Shown here in pieces: positions 43,978-54,341 of a stretch of DNA of 64,000 nt. Made by a program: the position numbers and the translations under genes. This DNA comes from Coprinellus micaceus (Eukaryota; Basidiomycota; Agaricomycetes; Agaricales; Psathyrellaceae), in assembly GCA_951394405.1 (NCBI GenBank), contig OX596345.1:186001-250000 (forward strand). Direction: 5' to 3'. Each line of letters begins with the position of its first letter. The first letter of the stretch is position 1. The notes beneath the pieces were generated by a model that was given only the letters and a program-made list of their open reading frames with translations, ran no database searches and had not been told where the DNA came from.

Positions 43978-44405
43978 AGTGGATGATCGCGCGACTGGAG
44001 GGATCGGATTTGAATGAGCGATCGCTATATAAAGAAAGCTCGCGACCGCGAAGAACCCCTGACCTTGGAATCCATTTGTGCACCGAAACGTGGCTCGATA
44101 TCCCAGTCTTGTACGGAATATCGAGTTCACCGTGATGAATGAATCCACTATCCTGGTGTCGGGAGACGGGCAGAGTAGCGCCGTATGGCCTTCAATTCAT
44201 TGTGGGTGACTGATGACTTTGACAGACCCTACCCGACCAAGAACGCCTGTGGTAATCGTCGGTGTCAGGTAAAACGGCACAGGGTCTCATTTGTAACTCT
44301 GTCACATAACGCGGTGCTTCGTTCGGTGGATTTCAAATACTCATACTTCTGGATCCCTGGATGTCCTTATCACAAATACCCTGTTCCAGCCCCGAACTCC
44401 AGATC

Positions 44406-44917
44406 ATGTCCTCGGTCGCAGAGGCTTTCAAAGATTTTGGGAAACGACTGACGCGCCAGGTACACGCAGAGGTACGTTTTAAACGGCCTTCCCTTAGTAC
44501 ATGCCATGGGCACACTGATACGCTCACACAGGACCAAGGAGGCACCACGCTCCTACTCAATCGAGAAAGGCGGATGAAATTAGCGGACGCGGAAGTTCTG
44601 AGGGAATGCGGTCACATAGGGAGGGCTATGGTCCTCCCGGTTGTGTTTGCCCAGGGTGTCGCATTTGGAGGCGTGTGCAGGAGTTGGAGAATATTGAGGC
44701 CGAAGACTCAGACAATGCGACTGAGAGCGATGACGGGGGCCAAGGCGAACAACTGGAGTGCCCTAAATCGGAAGAAGGGGACTTGAACAAGGCGCCTCAT
44801 TTCAGTAGCTGCTGTCCTTCCCCCGGGTCACAAAAGCAGGACCCTTCCTGCAAATCGGGCGAAGAAATTTCTGATGGTAAGCTCACAGTGGCCCTCTTCT
44901 CTGTCAGCCTTATCTAA
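44406..44917 (+). CDS. Possible small Cys-motif cargo protein, frame uncertain
   Basis: ATG 44406 opens MSSVAEAFKDFGKRL, then a GTACGT intron to an ACACAG acceptor near 44531. After it two overlapping frames look coding: first a charged helix (RERRMKLADAEVLREC), then in another frame GYGPPGCVCPGCRIWRRVQELE, a CxCxxC cluster with an acidic Ser/Asp/Glu tail to 44917. A missed intron or a 1-base indel between them is needed to join them. It is the only plus-strand gene within the coiled-coil row. Confidence 0.4.
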
Positions 44918-45261
44918 ATGACCCCGCCCCAGGCTCTACCGAGATCGTATAGGAAGGATCTCCTCTTTCTATTCCTCATTTGACTTCTCAATGATTATTG
45001 CTTTGAATCGTACGTATACCATTTGGGAGTTGAATACATTCATTCCTGGACATTGTTTCCCAATCCAAATTATGGGGACTTCCGATACCCACCACCCTCG
45101 TATCCTGTGCGGCGTGTGATACGGTTGCCTTCCCTCCGACACGAGCCCCAATAGTTCTAGCACTCGTCCACAGGTGACCCTCGCTACTTGTACCTTCGCT
45201 TTTTTTTAATCCGACATTTCTATTAGGAAACACGCTACTTCGGACGATCACAATTGCAAGC

Positions 45262-45765
45262 TCATTCGATAAACGTTTCAATCGCCCTTGGGAAATTACT
45301 ATCATTAGACATTGGCAACCGAGCATGTGATGGTCCATTTCCCCGGGGAAGAATTACTGTGTTGCAATGAGAGTTGTGTTGCAAAATGCAAAGTATGCGC
45401 TCGCGTACCTGGGGAATGCGAAGGTTTAGCTGCTCTACAGCCCTGGTTAACCCCACGATCTGCGCTTCCTTCTCCTCGAGCTTCTCCTCCAAGGAGTGAA
45501 TGGATGCCGTCAGTTTGGCGTTCTCCGTCGTGAGCCTATTGATCTCCCTCCCCACACCCGCCGCGTGTTCCATAAGCATCACAACCCTTTCCCCCTGTTC
45601 CTGTATATCCCCGTTGACCTTGATGAAGTGGTCCTTAGTTTGTTCGCTCAGCTTCAGGATGTTGTCGCGGAGACCCTGGAGGACGATCAGGGTCCGCGCC
45701 ATGTCTTCGATGGGTTGGAGGCGAGCTTGCAACATAGTAGTGAGCGTCGAGTGGGGGGTGGACAA
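45262..45765 (-). CDS. Small coiled-coil cargo protein 3
   Basis: 167 codons from ATG 45765. Coiled coil from about residue 15 to 115 (TMLQARLQPIEDMARTL, EINRLTTENAKLTASIHSLE, VEQLNLRIPQ). After RIPQ a GTACGC donor suggests an intron to an acceptor near 45307, so the listed C-terminus may be partly intronic. Function unknown. Confidence 0.55.
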   Translation of the reverse strand: MSTPHSTLTTMLQARLQPIEDMARTLIVLQGLRDNILKLSEQTKDHFIKVNGDIQEQGERVVMLMEHAAGVGREINRLTTENAKLTASIHSLEEKLEEKEAQIVGLTRAVEQLNLRIPQVRERILCILQHNSHCNTVILPRGNGPSHARLPMSNDSNFPRAIETFIE

Positions 45766-46064
45766 GAAGCCCCATATCTAGGGTTTTATTTCATTTTGTG
45801 ACCCATGCCGATCGCTCCCCGTTCTTTACCTCCCTCGCCGTTCGACGATGGTCCTCTTACCGCATTTGGGCCGTCTTTGTCGCCGCTGTCAATTTCTGAT
45901 CATGCACATGTCCATTGCCATAACAGGATATAATCTACGGTGCCAATACGCGAATCCAACTACACCTGGAAAGTGATGTTCAGCGTCCAAACCAAGGGGT
46001 CAGGGTATAGAAATTCCATACCCACTATCCCTGTCGTCTCCATCAAGGTCTCCCGGTGGCAACG

Positions 46065-46523
46065 TCAAACCATGGGCTTGGTGGCCCAAACGACCATGTC
46101 CTTAGCCTCCAACCCTGCCAACTCTGCGATCGCCTGCCTCGACTTAATAAACATGTCCACCACCCGCCCCATTTCCTCGGGGAATGCTCCCACTTCAGCC
46201 TCGGCCATGCGTTCGACGGCGTTCACAAGTTGTCCAAGGAGGGTGGAAATACTGTCGAAGTGTTGTGTTGATTGGCGATTCTCCAATGTCTCTCTAAGCT
46301 GGTACCGAGCGATAGTAATTTGAAGGCGCGCGATCTCTCGTGCCTGCTCCGCAATCGTATCCATAAGGGATTGCTGGATGGAAGATGCCGTCTCGTCGTC
46401 GTTGTCGGCAAGACTGGCAATGAGCTCAGATTCCGTGGCGGATAGAGTAGAAAGTGGTGAAGAGGTGGGTGACAGAGTGTCGCGCGAGGTGGCGTCGTTT
46501 GAGTGGAGGTCGTTAGCTGCCAT
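46065..46523 (-). CDS. Small coiled-coil cargo protein 4 (152 aa)
   Basis: ATG 46523 (MAANDLHSND). A Ser/Thr-rich N-terminus is followed by a helix with heptad spacing (AEQAREIARLQITIARYQLR) and a second amphipathic helix (SISTLLGQLVNAVERMAEAE), ending DMVVWATKPMV. No known domain. Part of the coiled-coil row. Confidence 0.6.
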   Translation of the reverse strand: MAANDLHSNDATSRDTLSPTSSPLSTLSATESELIASLADNDDETASSIQQSLMDTIAEQAREIARLQITIARYQLRETLENRQSTQHFDSISTLLGQLVNAVERMAEAEVGAFPEEMGRVVDMFIKSRQAIAELAGLEAKDMVVWATKPMV

Positions 46524-46900
46524 GGGATGTACGAAAATGTTAAGGTATAATTGGGTGCCTACAGCTCCACAATTTATGGAGTGTAGGGTCGCCTTGTTGA
46601 GACGCGTGTGTGCTGCATGGCGATCGAGGGTGACATCTCATACCCCCGACACTGCCCAGGGTCGGTGACACTTGATACATCCAAGGGCCCGCTCATGGAG
46701 CACATTCATGGTTCGCCAAATACTCGGTTTCAAAGGAGATGTGTAGATAGGTACAGGGGCTAGGCCTAAGGCTGATGGAACACTATGCATAAGGACTAGA
46801 ATCCGAATCGCACGTCAAAGTGCCAGGTGGTCCGTCTAATGGGTTTGGGTGACTCAGTCTGGGTCACATTGGAGCGAAGGTCTAGGTGTACTTACAATGG

Positions 46901-47425
46901 TCACGCCTCGCTCTTCTGGCACTTGCAGGCCGCGAGGGCCTTGGCTTGCTCCTCCTGGCGTTCTTCAATACGCTGGATGCTTCGGTCAAGGGCCTCGTCC
47001 TTCTCGCTCAAGGTCTTCATAAGCGCGACGGTGGAATTAATGTGCCCATCGAGGATGAGCGACTGTTGCTGCAACGTTTCAACCAAAGCCTCCATATTGC
47101 TGGCTTTAGCGGCATGGCGCCCAGTCATCTCTTCAGCTTGTTCTCGAATGGTGACTATTTCCTCCAGCAGGACCGTATGCTTCGCAAGCAGCGCATCACG
47201 CTGTTTCCAGCATTCCTGAGTCTCCGCCAGCAACCTTACGTTATCCTCCCTCGCAGCAATTTGTTGGGCGATGCTCTCCTGCCAATCTTGGGACAACTTC
47301 TTGTTCCGGGCGACCACCACATCCAGCTCTGCCATCAGGGTTGCGTTCAAGCCCGAGAGAAGTGCAGCGCGTTCATCCGCTATCTTCACCAGCTCGGCGT
47401 GCGTCTTGGGGGGTTCGGTGGACAT
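46901..47425 (-). CDS. Small coiled-coil cargo protein 5 (174 aa)
   Basis: The first ATG in frame is 47425 (MSTEPPKTHAELVKIADERA); a TATATATA box lies about 80 bp upstream (near 47508) and GCGATCGC at 47555-47562. Nearly the whole chain is coiled coil, with a Lys/Cys end (ACKCQKSEA). Function unknown. Confidence 0.65.
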   Translation of the reverse strand: MSTEPPKTHAELVKIADERAALLSGLNATLMAELDVVVARNKKLSQDWQESIAQQIAAREDNVRLLAETQECWKQRDALLAKHTVLLEEIVTIREQAEEMTGRHAAKASNMEALVETLQQQSLILDGHINSTVALMKTLSEKDEALDRSIQRIEERQEEQAKALAACKCQKSEA

Positions 47426-47807
47426 ATCGGCGGAGGTTGGAGATGTGATAAAGTAGATAGGTTGGGTCGAGAGGGGTATGGTAGGATTGGAGAGAGACAC
47501 CCCTCGTTATATATATCCCTTCACTTGCGTGCGCACGAGGAACGTACCGAGTATGCGATCGCCTGTCAGACCTGACTATGGTCCATCGAGCCCCCATTTG
47601 GAAGCTGCTGTCCCTGACCTGGTTCATACACTCGGTTAATATATATGAAATGGGGGAAGAAATGATACAGTTATATGACGCATTACAGGAATGGTATGCA
47701 TGGGCCAATGTAGCGTACGATAAGTGAACGTGTCCCAAAAATACGGCGATGTTTGCGATCGGTACCTACCCGCCTCTATGAAAGGAGTGCTCGCATAGCT
47801 AGGATCT

Positions 47808-50800
47808 TCAGTTGTTGGAGGTGTTGGAAGGTCCCACAGAGCCCATGTTGGACGAGGGTGCCTCCGTCAAAGGAGAGCCGGGATGCGACCACCCCACCGA
47901 AATCCCACCGACTGACGTCAGAGCTGATGGACGAGGTGGGGCACTCCCAAAGAGCGCTTCGTTCGTCCCTCGACTTATCGCGCTCGCATAAGATAGTGCG
48001 GCGGTAGGGGGTATGAGTGTGGACCCTCCCTGCCTGTGGCTACCGGAACGAGAGCCGGACCTTCGCGAGATGGAAGAATCGTGTTCTGGGAGGGGCGCTT
48101 GCAGGTACGCAGTCATGCCTCCAGGCGGGATACCGCCAAAATCATCGTAAGAGCTGTCAGCCAGGCTCCCTGCGTTCTGCGCCTCTACACCCTCTACACC
48201 CTGGTCCTCGCCATTCGAGGGCCGATCCGTAGATGGAGGAGGATAGGGCAATACGCCCTGGGCCCAATTGTGTCCTGACTGTACCAAGCCACCATCGGCG
48301 TCGCTGAAGGTGATCGGAGGCGCGTCGTAGATGCCAGTGGGGACATCCTTGGCGTCGAATTGATGTTGCTGGCGAATGCCGGATAGTGCCTGAGTGTATC
48401 CCGATTGCGTTGGAGCGTCACCTTGGCGGCTGGTGATGGGCGCGGGATCGTCGCCCGCAGGCAAGACACCGCTGTTCGATTGAGGATGGGCGACGAACAT
48501 CGAAGGAGCTTGGAGATCCTGCGGACCGGGGTTGCGACGACTCTGGACGGAGGTGCGGTTATTATGATGATAGGGAGCCGGGGCGGAGTGAGGCAGGGGT
48601 TGATTGGGATTGGGAACGAGGTCAGGGGCTCCCAATGATGGTTGAGCGGATACGGCAGTCGTGCGATGGCCTGCGGCCTGATGCGCTTGACGATGACCCA
48701 ATTGGGAAGGATTGGCCGCCCTGCGAGCGCCGTGTGGCCCAAGGTTGGCAACCGCGTTCCCACGAGTATGAGCGATCGATCCAGACAGAGGTGGGTTTGG
48801 GAAGACTCCTCCAGTGGTCCTAGCACTCGATAGAGAGTGGAAATCCTGGACCTGGGAAGGGCCTTGCAGTGGAGCTGAGGCACTTGTTCCTCCCGGCGCG
48901 ATGGGCTGGGGATGGTGTTGATTGTCGTTCCAGGAAATCCCGGTGGCCACTGAGGCTGAGGCACCATCGTGTGGAACACTTGGTAGCGGGACGACAGCCT
49001 GGGTGCTTGTGCCAGAATGTCCGATCGCAGCGGCCAGCAGCTTCTCCATCCGAGCCTCCAGCCCGGAGATTGCCGCGTTAATGTCGGCCTGGACGTCGAT
49101 ACGGTGAGACCTCAGCATCTGCTCTAGGCGCTCAATGATGTCTGGGACACCAGCCGACGCTTCAGCAGGGGCTAAGGTGGGTGCGGTTAACGTCGTCGGT
49201 CGCTGGCCTTCGATGACGCTAAGGCGAGTGTTGTGATGGGCTTCGAGGGTGTTCACTCTCTGGGAAACGGTCTCGATGAAGGCATTGCTAATCCGGAGGC
49301 TGTCTTGCTGCTTGTCGATCTTTTCCTCCAGAGTTCGAACCTGGTCGTGGTATGCCCCTCGATCCTGGCTGTGCGCTGTCGTCAGGCCGGCGATCTCACC
49401 ATTAGTCACTGCAAGCCGCTCCTCGAGTTCGCCGATCCGCCGATTCGATACCCTTAGAGTGCTATCCACCATAGTCACTCGCTGTTCGAGACGGACATGG
49501 TCGTCCGTAAGACGTCCCAGTGCTCTTGGGGTTTCGTCTTCGTCGACTCCGGCAGGAGCGACTCGACGAAAGGTGAAGGTTGTCTCAGCCGCCTGAGAAT
49601 CAATACAAATAAGGTTTCGATCGCTCCCAAAATAACGTGATGCATTGCTCACCCTAGGTCTGCCGTCTCCTTCCATCTCGTTCGCTACGGATGCAAGTTC
49701 TGGCCGCTTGCCCCTGGCGATCGTAGAGGAACCGGCTGTCTGAAGTATTCGTGAGTGTCTGTCCAAACACTGAACAATGAATTTGGCCTACGGTAGAACG
49801 AACCCGAGCGCTCTTCCCAGCCCCCTGGGTACTCCTTCTCTCAGTTCCATTCCCATCGAGACCTCCACCCACAGGGACCTTGTTGCTCTGAACTCGCTTG
49901 GTACGACTGGAAGCTGGTACACCGTCAAGCGCTTCACTCGTCTCCGGGTTGCTGGGCGGGTTGATCTTGGGACGAGACACTGACCGGGTAGGCGCCCCTT
50001 CCGGCTGGAGGGATCTCACACCTTGGGCCTTTCCCTTCTTAGATGAGCCCCTGGCGCGATTCCCATTCTCTACTCCGTTGTCCACATCCAACTCCTGCGT
50101 AGCGATATCGCGCTTTGGGTCATCAACTTCCGCCTTGACGCGGGTCTGAACGCGCTTCTCCTTCCTTCCACCGCCAAGAGATGTCGCTCCCATCTCATTC
50201 CCCGCCCCATCACCGCTCATCGGTTCGTGACATCCACCATCGACCTTACCACCCTTTTTGGTCCTAGGCACATGTTCTCGCTCGCCCGCCTTCGATTTCG
50301 CCCTCTCTCTATTGCCCTTGGTCGTCGTCATCTGCTCGCTTCCACCCATAACTCGATCTCCGGTCGTGATCCGCCTCGTTCCCACTGAGTCACTATCATC
50401 CCCCTCGTCTCGTGAGCTAACGTCGCTATTTTGCGCCAGCACCACTCGCTCCGTATTCTGGGGCCCGGTTTCTTCAGCCTCCTCGGTCGCTCGCTTATCA
50501 TCATCTCCGCTATCATCGACTTGAGCTGTTTTACCCCTCGCCACATTGAAAGAACACCCCTTTCCCTTCTTCCGGCACGGATAGCAGCACAGCGCTACGC
50601 GCTTGAGTGAGGTGGGATCCTGCTTAAAGCAGAGCTGGGCAGGCTTCTCCATACAAAGTTCGCATTTGGGGGAGTGTACCTCCATGCCTGGTAGTCCGCG
50701 TATAATACCACGAGGTTCCTTGATGTTCTTCTTCGGCGACTTGTATAGCTTACGCCTTTTCTGCTCCTGGCGGTCGTATCCCTCCTCGAAGTCCTGGGCT

Positions 50801-51856
50801 CTCTTCTCGATGATGCCCGCCCGATCTCGCTCATTGGTGCTAAACCCGCCAGTGAAGGGATCTGCGCCGTCCTCCGTCTCGCTAGCTTCGTTATCGGGGC
50901 CTCCCTCGAGATCTCCATCGTCATCGCCTCCATCGGCGCCCCCTTCCTCATCTGTGGCCTCCGTCTCCGACACCTCTGTCTCTCCCTCCGCATCTGTCTC
51001 GGTCAATAACTCGACATCCATCTGTCCTCCCTTATCCTCGTAGGTATCTCCCTGGCCTGTAGAATCGTCGAGGTCCATACCCTCGTTCGAACCCTCGGCA
51101 TCTTCATCGTCCCCAACACTCTCCAACTTTCCGGACACTGCGACTTTCGCGATAGTGGGGGTCTGAGGCGCGTTCGCTGCACCACCGTGCTCGGGGGCGT
51201 TAGTGGGGGTGCTCACTCGAGGGACGTTCACCACAGCGGCGTTTGAGGGTGCGCTCTCAGTAGCTCCACTCTTGGCGGTGCCCCCAGTGGTCTTAACCTT
51301 GGACCCCTTCTCACCGGAAGCTTCGAGGACGGGGTTAACGAGCGGGGTGAGATCGGTCGGATCCCTTTGATTGCCCACGTCGGCCCTGCTTCGCTCGTTC
51401 GCGTCCGTGGCCCCGCTTGGCGCGGTGGCGACCGCATCTTGACTGATGGTGACACCGGATGCGCGGTACGTCTTCTGGTAGGCCTCATGGAGGAACTCCG
51501 ACAAGTCCAATTCGAGGTTTTGCTCAAGGAAGATCTGGGGGTTAACGCGGCAATATTCCAGCCACTTGTCGAGGGCCGGAGTGCGCTCGTAGTCGCGTCC
51601 ATGGGTAACCTGGCCCTTCAGGATAATGAACTGGGGTGGTGTTCGTTAGTTAGAAATCTCCTGCCCAGCCCGTACTCCAACTCACAGCTGGTTTGCAGAG
51701 TTTGCGCCGTGCTTCGACAAGATCTATCTTGCCCGCCGTCCAAGTTGCAGTTTCCAGGAGTAGCTTCTCCATCTGTGGGACTGTAGCCCGGAACTCTTGA
51801 AGGCTGATGCCTTTCGTTCGATCGTTTTGATTCTGGTTGGTGTGGGCCTTTGACAT
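47808..51856 (-). CDS. Large cargo protein with Cys cluster and coiled coil (about 1290 aa)
   Basis: First exon from ATG 51856 (MSKAHTNQNQNDRTKGI), intron to FIILKGQVTHGRDY near 51630, a long exon to about 49797, a short exon (TAGSSTIARGKRPELAS) near 49747-49655, and a final exon ending at 47808; junctions were placed by eye. The middle is acidic/Thr-rich, followed by a Cys cluster (CELCMEKPAQLCFK, then CCYPCRKKGKGCSF) that resembles a zinc-binding module. After it come Lys/Ser-rich segments, then a coiled coil (RIGELEERLAVTNGEIAGL) and 400 residues of Pro/Gln/Ser/His low complexity. Nuclear scaffold or DNA binding is possible; function unknown. Confidence 0.6.
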
Positions 51857-52152
51857 TGCGACGGTTGCGATTGGGGGTAGAAATTGGGGGGTATGATACT
51901 GAGTAGACGATGGATATACAAAGGGTCTGTATCGGACACAATGCAGTGACAGCACACCGATAATCGATGGATGGTCGGACGTTCTTTCCCTGTCTATGCG
52001 TTCGGCTATTTCCCGGTTTTCACTTCCTGGTCACGCCCCTGGTGCGTGCCAGCATTTAATATCTTTCCCCTTTGCACTGGTTGATCTCGTCACCTCACAG
52101 ACCCTCGCCTGGCAAGAAATTCTTCGTATCACCAATTGCTTTCTGTTCTAGA

Positions 52153-52900
52153 ATGAGCCTAGGAAAGAAAAAAAGGATCGGGGATGACGGTAAGCACGTC
52201 TCGCAGAGGTCGAGTTTGACATTGGCCCAAGCTGTATGTTCTTAGATTTCGAGATGCGGGATGCCGAGGGGACGATTGTCCTCGATTCCCCCTTCACAAC
52301 TCCAAAGCAGTCATCCTCTCAGAAGGGTAAGATCATCTGAATATTGGATCGGTATGACCTCTCACGTTTCACGGTTTAGGTGCACCGGAGAATAATTGGG
52401 CAGCGCAAATGAACCCTGCCATGTTCGCGTTCGGGGACTCGCCTGCACCCCAGAGAGCAATGCCGCAAGCCCCAGCCGCCACCGCCGACGACGACGACAA
52501 AAAAATACCGGAGGGTTCTGCAGCTTCGCCAAACACGACTAACGACAGTTCCCACAATATCCCCCATTCTCATAGGATTACCTCAAATCCCCCCAGACCG
52601 GACGGTTTCATCCGAGCTTCTGGCTCGCATCCAGGTGATCACGTTGCCGTTGGAGAGGCGATCCACTGGAACTTCCACTCTTTGGAAGCTATCCGAGTGG
52701 CGGTAGGATTCGTGGACACCCACTTGAATGACCTCTTGTGGTTTCATGACCGTGTGGTCGACCACAATGCAAATCTTGTCCGCACCCGTAACCTCGTCCG
52801 AAAGGCCTTGGATGGTGTTGCAAGGGCGGCGTACTCAAGGGAACAGCTCGACGATCTAGCCGCCACCGGAGGCCAGGAACGACGAGATGCCGAGCGATGA
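52153..52900 (+). CDS. Cargo protein of unknown function, three exons (212 aa)
   Basis: Exons 52153-52189, 52246-52326 and 52380-52900, in phase. Begins MSLGKKKRIGDD, a basic start, then a Pro/Ala/Asp-rich disordered part, and a C-terminal helical domain of about 90 residues (AIHWNFHSLEAIRVAVGFVD, RTRNLVRKALDGVARAAYS). No recognised family. It is the last gene before the right end of the KDZ element. Confidence 0.6.
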
Positions 52901-53488
52901 GGGGGAGGTCTCTATTCGATCGACGGATCTCATACCCTTCCCTCATTGGTCAAATTGTCTTCTATAAACCCCACTACTGTATATACGTTAACGCGATCTC
53001 GATCCATGGCCATCCCTTCCTCAGATCACCCCAGTGCTAAATTAAGATATCGTTATCTCCGTGGTTGGGCCGCCGAGCGTACGGGATCCTTTCGGGCGCT
53101 TGTACCCGGAGACCACATGCCTCTTTTGTGAAGGGTGGCACTCTCTATCGCCACGCCCAACGTGTGACGTCCGACCTTCATCCGCTAATAGGGCCATGTT
53201 GGGTTGCGATGGGCGGCCCAGGTCGTTTGTCCCGGGCTAAATGATCAAATATGGGAAGTCGTTCGGTTGTCCGTACATTGCCCTATTTGGCAGGGCTCTG
53301 GACCGGCCGTACTGGGATCAGAGGTGGCTGTTGACTCATGGAGATTGGCTCACCTGAGCGCATCTCAACTGAGCCACATTCCATGAGTCAAGGGCGGTGC
53401 TCAGTTGAGAAATACTAGCCCTTCAGTTTTATGTCATCTAGGCACTCAATTGACTCATAGTGAATTGGTCATTGGGAGGTTATAGGGT
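52901..53488. other. Right end of the KDZ element, non-coding
   Basis: About 590 bp without a supported gene, carrying the right subterminal motif array and ending at the TSD. Confidence 0.6.
53349..53453. repeat. Right subterminal motif array of the KDZ element
   Basis: CTCACCTGAG 53349-53358, CTCAACTGAG 53364-53373, CTCAGTTGAG 53400-53409 and CTCAATTGACTC from 53445. Same motif as at the left end (31204-31356); CTCAACTGAG and CTCAGTTGAG occur at both. Confidence 0.7.
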
Positions 53489-53496
53489 GCTCCGGG
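53489..53496. repeat. Right 8-bp target-site duplication of the KDZ element
   Basis: GCTCCGGG, identical to 31160-31167. Confidence 0.85.
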
Positions 53497-54341
53497 TCGC
53501 CTTTCGAAAGTTGAACATCGGCATGCTCGGAGAGGCATTCAAGACAAACGACGTGATTGGCTGGGCATCGAATGATGGGAGGTTCAACCATGGTCGAAAG
53601 GCAGTGGTCGCAGTGGGGTACTGGCTCGCTAGAGACCTCGTCCTGGACTGAAGGTGTTTCATTGGCGACGGGATGATCGTGGGGCACGTCGACTTCTGCG
53701 GGTTGGGGTACTCGTTCTGTGGGTAATTCGTCCCGGGTTTGTAGTGGCTCACTGTCTGCAGGAGTGACGTTCGGCGTCTCGACTTCGCTCGAGCCCCCAT
53801 TGTTCACGTTCTCGATAGACGTCCCAGAGGACGATACCTCGAAAATAAGGCCGACATAGTCCATGTTATTGAACCACATAAGAATCGATATCCAAACATC
53901 GCAGAGGAGTAGGAAAGCGCTGGGAACGATGTAGAAGAGGACCAGGTCGGCCTTGTCGACAGCGTATAAACGGATGGGTTGGAAGTGTCTGGGCGAGTAG
54001 GGTTCGAGGAACTCTGAATCGTCCACCGGCATCGTTGAAAGTTGGGATTCTGAAGGTACAGCCTGTGAGCGTGCAGGAAAGGCTACGCGAGCAAGACTCA
54101 CGAGAATGAAGATGGTTGAATAATCTTCTCCGAAGCAATCGTCGAAGGATGTGTTCAAGCAGAGAACGGAGAACTGAGCGATTCGGGAAGAACAAGAAGC
54201 TCGCAGGGCTGCGGGGCAGTCGGAGCGCTCGCAGAGGTGGGAGTTCGGCTCAGCATTTCCCTGAAGGTCGTTGGGTATGTATAGTCCTCGGAGGACATTC
54301 AGTCGAGGAGGAGAAGGTCCCCGAGCCATTAAGGCTGTCAA
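53489..54341 (-). pseudogene. RING-like gene, 5' part, severed by the KDZ transposon
   Basis: The coding frame ends at the TSD with LSKGDPE; beyond it the frame runs into the transposon and stops within 10 codons (53469). The likely start of the main exon is ATG 54032 (MPVDDSEFLEPY) or an upstream exon beginning near 54341 with an intron between. It contains one hydrophobic segment (LVLFYIVPSAFLLLCDVWI) and the first half of the RING (CDHC, CPANHVVCLEC). The matching 3' half is at 30275-31167. The paralogue at 727-2824 shows the unbroken arrangement. Confidence 0.8.

Larger units (their letters stand above)
31168..53488. mobile_element. Giant KDZ-type DNA transposon with TET/JBP gene and cargo (22,321 bp)
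   Basis: Defined by the 8-bp direct repeat GCTCCGGG and by the split of the RING gene on either side. It encodes a KDZ (Kyakuja-Dileera-Zisupton) transposase, a TET/JBP dioxygenase and about ten other genes on both strands. KDZ elements carrying TET/JBP genes were described in Agaricomycetes by Iyer et al. (PNAS 2014), and 8-bp duplications are known for Zisupton-type elements. The outermost bases (CAGGGCATTC and ...TTATAGGGT) do not form a clear terminal inverted repeat; instead both ends have clusters of CTCARYTGAG-type motifs. Transposase and dioxygenase frames look intact, so the element may be autonomous. Confidence 0.88.

Noticed and set aside
33944..47562. GCGATCGC as a shared promoter motif of cargo genes
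   Set aside because: The core CGATCG is frequent within coding parts of the element too, so its position upstream of ATGs is not specific; kept only as a composition finding.
31168..53488. A classical terminal inverted repeat for the KDZ element
   Set aside because: The outermost 30 bases of both ends do not match beyond scattered bases; only the internal CTCARYTGAG motifs are shared.
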